Below, piece by piece: positions 26,517 to 38,354 of a DNA stretch of 64,000 nt. The position numbers and the translations under genes were made by a program. This stretch comes from Choanephora cucurbitarum (lineage: Eukaryota; Mucoromycota; Mucoromycetes; Mucorales; Choanephoraceae). Where the stretch lies: the NCBI GenBank assembly GCA_025331435.1, contig JAIWNI010000064.1:62001-126000 (forward strand). Reading direction: 5' to 3'. Numbering within the stretch: position 1 is the first letter of the stretch; every line of letters begins with the position of its first letter. The notes beneath the pieces were generated by a model that made no database searches, had not been told where the DNA came from, and was given only the letters and a program-made list of their open reading frames with translations.

Positions 26517-27780
26517 ATGTCAAAGCGTGCCCACGAAGGTCAAGAGAGTGAACTTGAAAACAAGCGTAATCGTGCCTCTAGAGAAGGTCACACTGAAGAT
26601 TGTCAAGATGATCTCTGTGAAGGTTGTGATGTTGGTGAAGTTGAAATCTCTTTTGTCCGTAAAGACGCACAAGGTCAAACAGTGGAACCTAGTGCTCAAG
26701 AACTCTTGGTGATGGCTATTGAAGAAAGCAACGATGATATCAAGAAGCGCTTGTTTGATTTGGCTTTGGATAAGTATCAAAAGGATGAGCCTGAAAACCG
26801 TGTAGGTTATGCTACTTGCTTAGTAGAATTGGGTAAAGGCATTGATGTCCAAGAGAGTATTCGTGAAGGTTTAGACGTTTTGCGTGGCGAGAAGACAAAG
26901 ACAACTGAAGTCTTGCTTGCTTTATCTGGGGCTGCCATTGCTCTTGTGAATTCAATCCGTCAAAAGCAAATTCAATATCTTGTTGAAGAACAACAAAAGT
27001 TAGAAGAAAATGATGATGATGAAGAAGAAATTGAAGAGAACGAAGAATTAAAGCAGAAGCAAAAGCCTTCCAAAGAAGAAACCAAGATCTATGCTGAAGC
27101 AGTAGACTCTCTCACTGAAGCCTTGAAAGCCAAGTCCTCTGATGAAGCTTTGTTCAAGGAAGCACACACTGTACTGAATGAAATGAGAACATATGGTCAA
27201 TCGCTCAATATACCTTACTATTCTGAACTATCTACCAAGGTATTACATACTGTAGTTGACTTGATCAAACAATTGCCTGACTACGAGCAACATGATGAAG
27301 CGTTGACACTCTGGGCCGCCTGTCTTTTGAATGAACAAAAGCCTTTAGAAACTGAAGAAGAACAGATGAAGGTCATGGATAAGATTGAGTCACTTTTGAA
27401 TGATGCCAACAAGATTCATGCTAAGCAAAACGAAGGCAAAGAGAACCCCTGGGTTTGGCAGATGGTAAGAGAAAGGCAATCGCAAATTCAGTCTGCTTGG
27501 TGTTTTCTAATTGATATTTAGCTTGCTATGAACCGTATTAATCAATCCAATTTGGCTGAGGATGAAGATCAAGCTATTGAATTGTATGAAGGAGCTATTG
27601 AGGCATTCAAGAAGGCAATTGCATTGAAACCAGGCAAGTGGTTTGTATGAACAATAAGTGACTGAGGCTCATATTTAGTTATTAGATGATCATGAACTTG
27701 CTGCTATGTTTCAAGTCATTGCAGCTTCTGAGGAAAAGGCCAACGCAGCCGCAGAAGACGAAGATGAGGAAGAAGAATAA
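26517..27780 (+). CDS. Acidic helical TPR-like protein, possible Ett1/Nro1 relative
   Basis: Three exons give about 390 residues. The first exon runs to WVWQM, then LAMNRINQSNLAEDEDQAIELYEGAIEAFKKAIALKPGKWF, then a short exon ending in an acidic EDEDEEEE tail. The protein is almost entirely helical, with TPR-like helix pairs (LFDLALDKYQKDEPENRVGYATCLVELGKGID; AIELYEGAIEAFKKAIALKPG) and an acidic, low-complexity insert (EENDDDEEEIEENEELKQK). A basic nuclear-localisation-like KNKR segment is near the N-terminus. The layout resembles the Ett1/Nro1 family (translation termination, nuclear import of hydroxylases), but this is a pattern match only. It shares a 155-bp divergent promoter with LAS1. 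Confidence 0.6.
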
Positions 27781-29262
27781 ACATCACTATTAGATTAATA
27801 AACTGGTTAGAAAGTGTTCTTAGTTTAGACACATCGAAAAGGAATACATGACAGTTAGCTGAAAAAGGGAACGCGCAATTTGCAATTAACACAGAGTAGT
27901 CTATTTCTTTCAATATGGATGTAGAAGAAGGCTAAATCAAATTCGTATATTAATTCGTACAACCGGTTACATTTATATTTTCCTGATTGGAGCATAGATT
28001 GCCACAGCAAATTAAAGCGTTATTCAAAAGAGCAGCGCCGATTTCTTTTGTACTTAAAAGCTTCAAAATTAAAGGGCTCTAAACAATAGATCCACGTTTA
28101 GTTAAAGTTTTTTTTTTTCTCAGAAACAAAAATGTGTGAAACAAGGAGTTTGTTACACCAAATCAAAAAGCTGCCGTGTTTTGGAAGTGCCTTGGATACA
28201 TTTATAGTTAAGACCAGCTCTCCGTTTGCTCTTCCATGCTTGACAGAAGGCATGTTAGTCAATATTATGATACTGGTTTGAATTTTGATAGAATGTATTT
28301 TATCAATTCGTATGGAAAGCAGCAATATAGATAAATCAAAGATGATGAACTCATGCAACACGAGCCAGTCTGTCCTTGTTCGCGTCAGCATGTACTTATT
28401 CCTTAAAGTTTTAACAAGCATATGAACATTGACCCGTCAGCAAAATAGGGTAAATGACATCTCTTTTATTGTAAATAGAGAAAATGATTCAAAGCATAAC
28501 AGATAAAATTGACATCTGTTTTAACTGAAGTGATATCTGTTGAATGGCCATAATTCATTATTAAGAACAAGAGGCAACTGAAAAGTATCAAGCGGAAGGT
28601 TTTTTTTTATGTTTGTAGATCTACAAAGTATTTGTAACTGGTTGCATTATTTGCGGTAATTAGCATGCCAAAGTTGATACACATAGACAAACAACACATT
28701 ATATCAGGTTGGATAGCATCTTAGTTCATAGCTACATGATCATCACTCTGTTTATAGCTATACCCGTATCTCTTTTCAACAAGTCGTATCGGACAATTCG
28801 GAGAGACTCGAAGGGTCATGTCAAAAAACCTAAACTCACTAACGTTGAAGCCTTTATCAACAGAGTAGTAAGCATTCAGGATATCTAGACGCACCAAAGC
28901 CTCCACATCTAATTTCATACAGCTTATTCGCCTGGCCAAGACCAATGCTGATAGAATTCCACTCTAAATTCAAAGTGTCTTTCTTCGAGGTTTTAGTCAA
29001 ACTGTTTAAAAAAGAAAAATTAATTGACCAAATGGAGTTAAAAATTCAGCCAATCAAGTCGTCAGAAACTGAACAATCGAGACCGGAAACACTGTATGTG
29101 TCCAGCGATTACCAGAAATAGTATGCAACATGAAGCTAGTTCTTGACTTCAAAGTATAAATTGGGACAACTCACTCCATATTAAAACGGGCTAAAAAAAG
29201 CCCCTTTCCGGTACTTTCTTTTTTCTTTCTCTTCTCATTTTCTTTCTTTTCAATCTAATAAA

Positions 29263-29355
29263 ATGCAACAAAAGAGCACCATAAACAATGATTTCTCCAT
29301 TGTTACAATAACACTTGTCGCATTGCTCTTGGTTCGACTATTACTTGTACCTTAA
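29263..29355 (+). CDS. Possible 30-residue single-pass membrane peptide
   Basis: A 30-codon frame preceded by a long pyrimidine-rich leader (29215-29255) and an A-rich Kozak-like context (AATAAAATG). The translation is polar for ten residues, then a hydrophobic segment IVTITLVALLLVRLLLVP that could span a membrane. No family is recognised. It might be a small protein, a first exon or chance. The leader before it is what makes it worth listing. Confidence 0.25.
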   Translation: MQQKSTINNDFSIVTITLVALLLVRLLLVP

Positions 29356-31342
29356 GGAAATTTTGAAGCAACAGACACGACTTTTTTCAGAAAAAAATTT
29401 TCTCATTGTCTTTATTTAAACAATCAGCATTTTATCACCAATGTCCATAAACCTCATACATCTCATTATTATACATACAGCCTTTCCCATCCGATGCCCT
29501 TCCTGGTCATACTCTACATACCGCTTTGAATAGCACATTACATTACACCTTTTGCTCAATTAAATAAAGCAAAAACCTCGGTCATCCAAGACATCTTGGC
29601 TGCATTTATTACAGGTACTTTTGTAATCCTGTTACAGAAGAACAATTAGAAAACTTGTTTTTCTTAAGAAAAAAATTGCCTCATTTTCTGTGCATTGTAT
29701 TCAGGGCTAACACAGTTAAACTCATTTATATGTTGATTTTTTTAAGTCTGAATTCGCGCACTCAGCTTTGTTTGTATGCTTTCGGTTTTCATATTTCAGA
29801 TTCCACACTTCATCTGAAATCATTTACTCAAACAATAAGCTTAAAGAATTAGTTCAAGTTTTCAAAGGACGAGTTAAAGAAAAATGAACATTGATTATAT
29901 GATGCAGCAAGGTTATTCACTGAAACTCTCCTAGTCGCGGCTACTCTGTCGTGTTGATATTTTCGTCCCCCTCCCCCCGTTCTCTAAACAAATGCCTGCA
30001 ACCGTCGAAAGCATGGATAGTTTTTGATCTATACGAAGGCAAAACGATAGAGGCATTTGGATGGCCAAAAGCAAGCGAGCGACTGGTAGGAGTGTAATTT
30101 ATTCTCAAAAACTATTAGCCATTTCTGAAATTGGAGAAACGTTTGTGTAAGGGACTCTTTGTATGCAGCTTCAATTTTCATAATTTTCTTTTCTTTGCAC
30201 CTTGTTTCCTTTAATAAGAAGGGGGGAAAAGATGGCCGAATCATTCTCACTGAGTCAGAACAGAACCAGTTGCTTGTGATTTGAAACACCTGGGAAGATC
30301 GAGCCCGCTAAGTGTGAGATCTATGCTGCTTAGGATGTCAAAGGAAGTGATAATAGCAATGATCAAAATACCTTTGAAACGAAATTACGTTGCTAGGCTT
30401 GTTCAAAGAAGAGGAGAGGTTCAACAAAATGGAAGCTAAGCTGCTCCGTATATATGTCTTTTTGTGGATTGAGGAATTCGCTTTAGAATTTTGTTTTATG
30501 AGAATTGTAATCTGTTGCTCTTCTATTGCAATAATGAAAACATGAAAAAAAAACGGAATGAATTCTACTGCTATAAAACGAAAGGAATCAACTGAATGCA
30601 TGTAGTTGAATTTAGGGTTTTCAGGCATTGATAAGCTTTGAGTCTGAACATAAGAAGTAGAAAGAAACATATAATTGTCAGATTAGAACATGATCTTCGA
30701 GAGGCATGATATAATAATTTGTTATATGCATTTTTTTATACTACAAACAGAACATACCAAGAGAAGCCAATCATTATCAATAATAATGAACTGTTGCTAA
30801 AGCCACCAATAACCCAAAAGTTCCTATACTAGAAGCGGTAATACAGAGAGTACTGAAGCTGGCGCAAAAGAATTCTGTATCGTATGACGTTTTGTTTGAT
30901 TAGACCAAAACAAAGAATAAGCAAGTTCACATTTATTACAAAAAAAAAAGCATACGAGAAACAATTGTAGAACTAACGGCATATTTTCTCTCCTCGTGTT
31001 ATGTTTAATTTTTTGTTTAGAAAGCTTGTTCTACTGAGCCAAACATTGTTAAATGTTAGATGAGAATGACTTGGTAGCTTATTTTGGGTGATCTGTGCTC
31101 CGCAAGAAAACTTGATGATTCAAAAACAGGAATTTTAATAAAGACAGAACAGATCATAAAAATCTTAGTACTAGAAAGTAGCAAGATAATGCTTACTGTA
31201 AAAATCAGCTTGCTTATTAGTGATATTTTATTGTATTGAAGGTCAGTTGCTAGGAACAAAAATAAAGTATACTGCACCTTGAGCACAAGTCTTTTTATAA
31301 GCAAAATTATTTTCATTACCTCTTTATACAAAATAGCTAGGT

Positions 31343-32503
31343 ATGGCCTATTCTGGTTCTTTGCTATCTGATAATTCGCACACTACTTACGCCCAAGCCG
31401 AAGAAAAAAAAATAGAGCAGAAAGCAATTGATGAACTAATAAAGATATTAGCACTAAAGGATTCTTATCATTAGGTCCGTGACTCACACAAAAAGCGCAA
31501 CCAGTATTTGTTATCTTTATCAATTAAGCACAGCAACTGTAAGCTCGTCCCCTTGTGACAATTTGATTCTAAAAAGGCCCTTATTTTTAGCTTCTCATAA
31601 AACAATTTTATCTGGCATATTCATCAATTGTACAGTCGTATTCACTAAAGAAGCTGCACCATCAAAGTCAAATTGACCCAGTTATATCCCTGATGTAATA
31701 GTCATTTTGTTCGAGAATGTTGATGTTTTTGGGAAATACACTCTTAAACTGAGCACTCTCAAATCGAGCGGCTACCTCACAAATGACTCAGATGAGATTT
31801 CAGCTGTTGTTCAACAAGCAGGTAAGAGAGAGAAAGAAAGATAATAACAGTGCATTGAAACTTTTATTTCTTCATTTGTTTCTTTAGTTGTTAATCAATG
31901 TACATATCGAATGCTATCAAAGGTATGAACAATGCAAGACTCTAAGTCTAAAGACGGCTGATCTCGATGCTAAACTAAAATCCTGCAATCTAGATGGCTG
32001 TCTGATTATATTGTCTAATCAAAATAATCACCTCTAAGAATTAGCTACATCCCAATGTGATAGGTGTTCAGAAAACATGATCACTAAGGCAACTTGCCTG
32101 ATAACAGTATCTGTAGGTAAATATCATCATTATGACTTTCACTACTTGCTTGTTTGAAATACTGATCCATACATGTTAGAGGCAATCACTAGTCATCTAG
32201 ATGTGAAAATCGTTGGAGAAGGCTGGATACTCGGGTTCTGTTAGCACTGAACAAAACAAAAGGAGTCTGTTTTTTTTGGGAATTTTCAACAATGAAGAAG
32301 AGTTCTTTGACTCCAGAAAAAATCAAGAAGGAAAGGGAGGAGAATTTTTCAACCATGTTAACGAAGAAGAAGGGAATGATACAGAAGAAAATGTGGCAAT
32401 ACAGAGGCAAAAGAGAAAGTTCGAAGCATGTGCAAGTACTGACCATATAGATAAATCAATGCATACAAAGAAGGGAAAACCAGAGAAGAATAAGATAGCA
32501 TGA
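31343..32503 (+). pseudogene. Unrecognised, possibly spliced or decayed coding segment
   Basis: Several + strand open pieces with splice-like borders: an ATG at 31343 opening 43 codons (AQAEEKKIEQKAIDELIKIL), then an open segment at about 31679-31821 (ILFENVDVFGKYTLKLSTL) ending at a GTAAGAG donor with a TTCTTTAG acceptor near 31888, and a 96-codon frame at 32213-32503 rich in Glu/Lys with a basic stretch QRQKRKFE. The pieces are separated by stops. I recognise no family. It could be a decayed gene or several unrelated chance frames. Confidence 0.2.
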
Positions 32504-33981
32504 ATAACCAGTATAGCATTTTCATCAATAAACAATGTCAACTGAAACTCAATCGTCCTGTATAATACTTCTATCCTTTGAGATTAGCTTGCACCATCAT
32601 ACATACGCAGGGAAAACAGTATTAGCAACAACGCAAACAAAAGCTTGAGATATATGTAGGTTAGAAAAGAAGGATTGTTATATAGCACAAGGAAAAGAGG
32701 GAACAACAAGACAGAAAATGTAGTAAGTTGACAAAGTCGTTCGAAGTTCAATAAAAGACAAGATTTATATATTTAACTGGCCTTGAAGCCGATGTATTCC
32801 AACTGGTTTCAAGCAAGAGATTCGAAGCTGATCAAAGACTTTTACACGTTATAGAATTTTAATATATTTGCTTAGATAAGTTACTTTCCGTGTCTCAAGA
32901 TATTTTGCTTCGGGTCGAATAGTTATGCAAGGAAAAGACAGCAAATAGTATTGGCCGAGGCAATCAGAAAAAGATTTTTTGTAAAGGATTCATAAACAAA
33001 AGGGCTAATATAGATATGCATAACAACACATTAAAGGGGTATCAGGTTCATATCAATCAATAAACCAATAGCCGTAATAGAGTCAAGGAAAGTCATCGAT
33101 TTGAAGACAAGTGCTGCATCTCCCCTTTTTTAAATCATTGCCTTGTTACCTTCTTTTTGAAGAATGTAGCACTGACTTGCTCTAAAATTCTTGTAAATAA
33201 AAAATGCAAGCCAATATGTAACTTATAGTAGTTCATGTCAACTCTGTCTGATAGCATGCAACTACCTTATCATCATTGAAGAATAATATCAAAAGAAATT
33301 CTTTAGAGATGACTATCTCTATATCACTTCTAGTCATTTTGATCCCCTCTTCAATTAGAGCCATGCACAGAGAGATTTTCTGAAATTTCTGTCATCCAGA
33401 ACAATCAAATGATCACTATTTTTAGGTTTAGGAGGCAGTTGTACAAATTTATTATTTTCTACGAAGAGGGTAGCTTCCGAGTAGATTACTTTTAGATGCA
33501 TTGACCTTCTTATGTTGCTATAATGAATAGATAATGAGATCCATTCTCACGTTAGCCAACCTCATTTGCTTAAACATACGGAAAGCTGGCTATCCTAAAT
33601 AATTTTTTTTTCGGATTTTTCCAAAATTATTTTCCCGTCTATTACTCGGAAATCAGCATTTGCAATCAAAAATGTGTACATTGGTCCTCTCTTTTGAAGA
33701 AGCGAAGACTTATTTCTCTTTCGTTACAGAACTTTTGTTTCACTTCGTTGTTTGAAACTAAAAATCATCATTTCTCAAATGTGATATCTTGTCTAAGAGA
33801 CAATACATAAAATCTCAGAATAGGATTGATAAAACAAAGTAGAATGCAATATCTTGATATGCAAGAAAAAGAACTTTATGTAGAGTATGATTAGGCAATT
33901 AATGTGACAATTTTTAAATAAGTTGTGACATCTTGTGATGTCGTGTAACTAGACAGTAGACAGTGGGGGGGGGGATCAAAT

Positions 33982-35925
33982 TTAAAAGGCAGTGGCCATC
34001 AATAGAGATAAACCGACTAAAGCTACAGAGCTAGGAACAATACGAGAACCAGCACTAGTGCTCTCGATGCTTTGAGCGGAGGTAGATCCAGTGTTGCTGC
34101 TACCGGTATTTGAAGAAGACTTGTTGTTGGTAGTGTTGGCAGTGTTGGGTGTGCTTGTGGAGTTGGAAGGAGGACCTTGAGGTGTTGTGGCAACGGAAAT
34201 ATTGAATTCTTTGGCGACAGCAGCAGATCGAGCAGCAATCCATTCGATTAAACCAAAGGCGGCACCGCCACCGTTAGCATTGGGAGCACTGACAGCTTGA
34301 TATAAGTTTTGGTTGACTTCGTTCATGGTCCAACCAAAGTTAATACCGGGAGACTTTTGTGTGATAGAACGATCCCATTCGAGATCAGGCAAGAGGAATT
34401 CGTGCAAGGCCAAGACACGGTTAGTCAAGGTGACATTGTTATACAAGACACGGACGGTTTCTGTCAAGTATTTCTCGAACAAAGCTTTCTTATCAGGGTT
34501 TTGTAAGAGACGGTTAGCCATGATACCACCGGGGTAACGAGCAGGCCAGTCCTTGTAAGAGATAGAGACGAAACCAGTGCCTTCGGGCTCAGCAAGATTG
34601 ACACCAAAGGTACCATCGAAATCTTGATCGAGGAAGTACCAATAATTGTTAGCAACATCCTTGTAAGCACCGTCATTAGTTTGGCCCATCCAGTAACCAT
34701 CCCAATGGGCGTTTAAGTATTCAAGGACCATGAAGCGCAAGAAACGATCGGTATCAAACATCTTTTCAAATTGAGCAAGAGAAGCATTGTCTTGGACATT
34801 TGTCTCATTGAATGCCTTACAGAGAGGATCAAGGGCTTCGTATCCTTGAGCATTGGCAGCGTTAGGGGCCCAAGATGAGTAGCCATCTGTGCTTTCAGGA
34901 TGGTAAAGGAAGTCGGCACCAGACATACCGTCATACAAGAGACCTTGAGTAGCAGGAGCTTGACCAGCATAGAATTGAGCGTTGATGTAAGAGAAATCAG
35001 TAATGTCATCTAACATGTTGAAAGTACCGAAACCGTCGCCATTGATGAAGAGTCTGACCATGGTGGCTTCATTAGCGTAAGTACCAAGAGCATGACAGAT
35101 ATCAGCATAGAGACGTTCACGGATCTGAGTAGGATCTTCTTCCATATGACGAAGCTTGAAGAAGTTACGTTGACCCATCATGTCACCAGGAGAAAGTCTC
35201 CAGTTCCAAGATTGTTTGGCGTTGTTGTGTTTCTTACCAGCACCGTGGATACCGAAAGTGACATTGTTAAAGGTATGAACATAGTCAGAACCGATGAAGG
35301 TAAGTGCACCGGTGACCTTATCCTTGGGGACGTTCTTAACCAAGTTGTCAACAGCAGCACTGTCACCAGTAAAGAAGACGGTAGGGATGTAGTTGTCATC
35401 AAAGATGGCTTGCTTAGCACCCTTCTTTGTCCATTGAGGCTACATTAAAAGCAAACAAAGTAAATTAATCATGTCGAATACAAGAATGAAAATTACAATG
35501 AAAATAAATCGAGATGCTTACATCTTTTTCAATAGGCCAAGGCAATTGAGGAATGTTGGCGTAAGTGACAGGTCTGTTAGCAAAGTCATTGAGAGTAGAA
35601 GCCTTAGAGCTGTCTAGGGCACGAGTGAATGATTCTTCAACACCGCCAAAAACATACTGTCACAAACAAATTGAGTTTAGTCATTTTACTTTCTTGTGAT
35701 GCTTGTGTTTGGTATTTTTCAAACCTTATATTCCTTAGCAGATCCAACCTCGGCACTACCGCTAAAGTAAGGCACATTGGAAATAGATGCAGTAAGTGCT
35801 ACTTGTTGACCATTAACAGAGACTTTGACATCTGTAGCGTTAGGAGCAACTACGTTAAATTTAACAGAGGCAGCATCGATGGCTATCAAAAGCGATGCAG
35901 AAATAAGAGCAAGTGAGAATCTCAT
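33982..35925 (-). CDS. CotH-family GPI-anchored surface protein
   Basis: Three exons code for about 590-600 residues. A signal peptide starts at 35925 (MRFSLALISASLLIAIDAAS), followed by a beta-rich domain, then the CotH kinase-like fold. Recognisable segments are MGQRNFFKLRHMEEDPTQIR, the signature shared by mucoralean CotH proteins, then FINGDGFGTFNMLDDITD, EYLNAHWDGYWMGQTNDG and NNYWYFLDQDFDGTFG. The end is a Ser/Thr/Asn-rich stretch with N-glycosylation sites and a hydrophobic tail (SSVALVGLSLLMATAF), typical of GPI anchoring. CotH proteins were first described as bacterial spore-coat kinases; fungal versions are cell-surface proteins, and some Rhizopus members act as adhesins on host cells. 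Whether this copy does so is unknown. It appears intact. Confidence 0.92.
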
Positions 35926-35999
35926 GCTATTTAGAAGAAATCAGAAAAAGAAAGAAAGATGAAAGTAACAAAAGGACAAAAAAAGGGCGGAAAACAACT

Positions 36000-36048
36000 T
36001 GCTTAAATAGTTGGTGTGATTTCTCCGGGAGATCCTATAAATATAGGA
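36000..36048 (-). promoter_or_regulatory. Likely CotH core promoter
   Basis: Read on the minus strand, two TATA-like elements (TATATTTATAGG at 36034-36045 and TATTTAAG near 36002-36009) lie 75-120 nt before the CotH start codon. The first is inside a palindrome CCTATAAATATAGG (36034-36047), next to another inverted repeat TCTCC-G-GGAGA (36022-36032), possible factor binding sites. This is pattern evidence only. Confidence 0.4.
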
Positions 36049-38354
36049 GTTACAAGCACAAAAAGAAAATAGAAGTCCATAAAAGGGAGCACTTTATTTT
36101 TACCAGTTTGTGTAGCCCAAAAGCTCAGTAAGGAAGAGCGAAGATAAATTTGGGAGGAAGGAATGAGTAATTGAAAATGGAGTATGAAAACTCTCTATTT
36201 TTGTGTAAATTCGAAGATCAGTCAAGGTGATCTCATGTGCATCCAACAGCAAATCAGAGCTTGTACCTTAAATATTTAAAAAGAGTACCGAGAAGGATCG
36301 CTTGTGCGATCAATTAAAATTGACCAGATTTCCTTTTAAGTTACTCTGAATCTATTTTAAATCGCCAGACGATTACCTTTCGCTCTCTTAATTCAAAAAT
36401 ACAGGCTTAAAAATAAAATCATACGGCAATCCAAAGCCCTGTCAGAAGGTTCAGTTTGCCATAAGTTATTAATATAATTGTTTGTTGAATTTAGTGAATT
36501 TAATAAGCTCAACCTTATTAGTTGTTTGAAGCACGTAGAGATAGTAGAGGACTTTTCTTTAATACCTTAACTCTTTTTCGATCAGAAAATCCCAGGTACG
36601 AACAGAATTTCGAATAGTTGTTATAAAAATACTTTGGAACACAATATTACACAGACGCAACATTGACGATTGTTAACAAGCAGACTATCGACTATGTACA
36701 AATATAGTATTTTAAACGAGCAAAAGTGCTTGGAATAGTAATAGTTTATCTGATTGTCTCACAAATCATTTTGACGTTTTCAACCTATGAGAAAAAAAAA
36801 GAATGCTTCTCTCTCTCTTTTTTTGCACAGTCCATATCCTAAATCGTCTTGTCTTTTTTTTGCTTCCCAATTAACTCGTCTATACAAAATAACAGTAAAA
36901 AAAAAGGCTTGACTCCCCGAACTTTATAAAAGGACTATGTTTCATAAAACCAGTTTTTAATGACTGAGCCTTAACTATACTCATACATTACATATACAGG
37001 CTAGTATCATTTTTTTTAGAAGTTGTTCACTCTGCTTTCTTGGAAAATGATGAAATTCTGTTTGTTCCACAGTCCTATTGACAGGACTAGGGCAACCTAT
37101 TTAAACCAAGACAGGCGGAAATTTGATCGTAGATCATTTAGCTGCAAACCATATTTTGGGTAAAGGATTATATCAACTGTATGTATTCATCAAACAAGAT
37201 ACGCGTGAAGAAGAGCCTTGCATATAAGAGTAAGGATATTGTCTATTCAATATATAGCTTAATATAACAAAACAGCTGTGAATGTTCTGTTCCCTCTTGA
37301 GGCCATTCACAGAGCTCACCCTAAGACCAATTTTTAAAAAAAAAGAAAGGTAAAATGCAAACAGAAATCAAGGAGGAGAGTCAGCATGACAGGAGAAAAA
37401 GAAAGGGGCATTGAAGAATTCTTTTTAAAGAGAGGAAAATAACCTGTTACTGTTGGAGCAGTTAGCCAGATGTTAAAGTATCCATTTTTAGTTTGAACTG
37501 CCTAATTTCAGAAACTCACACTCTAAACAAGTTTGTCATCTGTTCTTCTCATCTTAAGGCTTATCTTTTTTCGTTAATTGAATGTTTCAAAAGAAAAAAA
37601 AAGTTTGAGCCTTTTACTACAAACTGATTGCTTAGAATTTAAGTTTAAAGTGATTTTCAAAGATAAAAAAAAAGGGGAAGAAGGGGGGGAGAAGAATTTT
37701 TCTTTTTGAGTGACAGAACATTTAGGCGTGTAACTTGCTCGAGAACAATGTCTTCTTGTAATAAGGTGATTATTATGGCTAGTATAGGCGATATGTGTAT
37801 GCATGTTTCTCAAATAGTGAGAAAAGAAATGACCAAGTACGTCTCTTAGAAAACCAAACGAAAGAACCTTGTATCTTTGATAGATCACGTATGTACTCTT
37901 TTTCTTTTGACTTTTTAGGCTCAATTGAAATATATTCTGGGCAGCCTAATTTAAAATCCCAACACGATTGGACCGGATTTCCTTTCTTTTTTTTTTTTTT
38001 TTGACGTGATAAGATAGACAATAGGATCAATTCGCGTATTCTCAGTTAGTTAATACTCTGTTAGCTACAAAAGTAAGTGGCGATAGACTACAGCTGAATC
38101 AAAACTTACCCGAAAAAAAAATGAATTAGTCTGAAAGACGTGTTTCAATCAAAACATAATAACAAAAGTTGGTGAAAATTGAATAAAAACTTGCGAATAT
38201 CACCATATATAGAAGGTGCAAGTCACACTTATTCTGCCCTTGATTAGATAATGCTAAATTTTTTTAACTGTTAACTTACTACTCTTATTACTACTCTCAT
38301 TGAAACTTAAACACCATCTTCCATATTTTTTAAAGAAACACGATTAACATTAGC
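36049..38354. other. Intergenic, no gene recognised
   Basis: About 2.3 kb between the CotH promoter and the Helitron coding region. AT-rich with several A9/T20-type tracts (for example the T-run around 37989-38002). The upstream end of the Helitron must lie somewhere in or near this stretch, but I could not identify it. A TATATAGAAGG element at about 38203-38213 could be the Helitron gene promoter. Confidence 0.4.

Larger units (their letters stand above)
27781..33981. other. 6.2-kb gene-poor region
   Basis: No confident gene. It is AT-rich, has many short open frames in all frames, none with a motif I recognise. Candidate remnants are listed separately at 29263 (small membrane ORF) and 31343-32503 (possible spliced ORFs). 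It may be a graveyard of old transposons, but I see no intact terminal repeats. A G10 run at 33965-33974 sits just downstream of the CotH stop. Confidence 0.4.
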
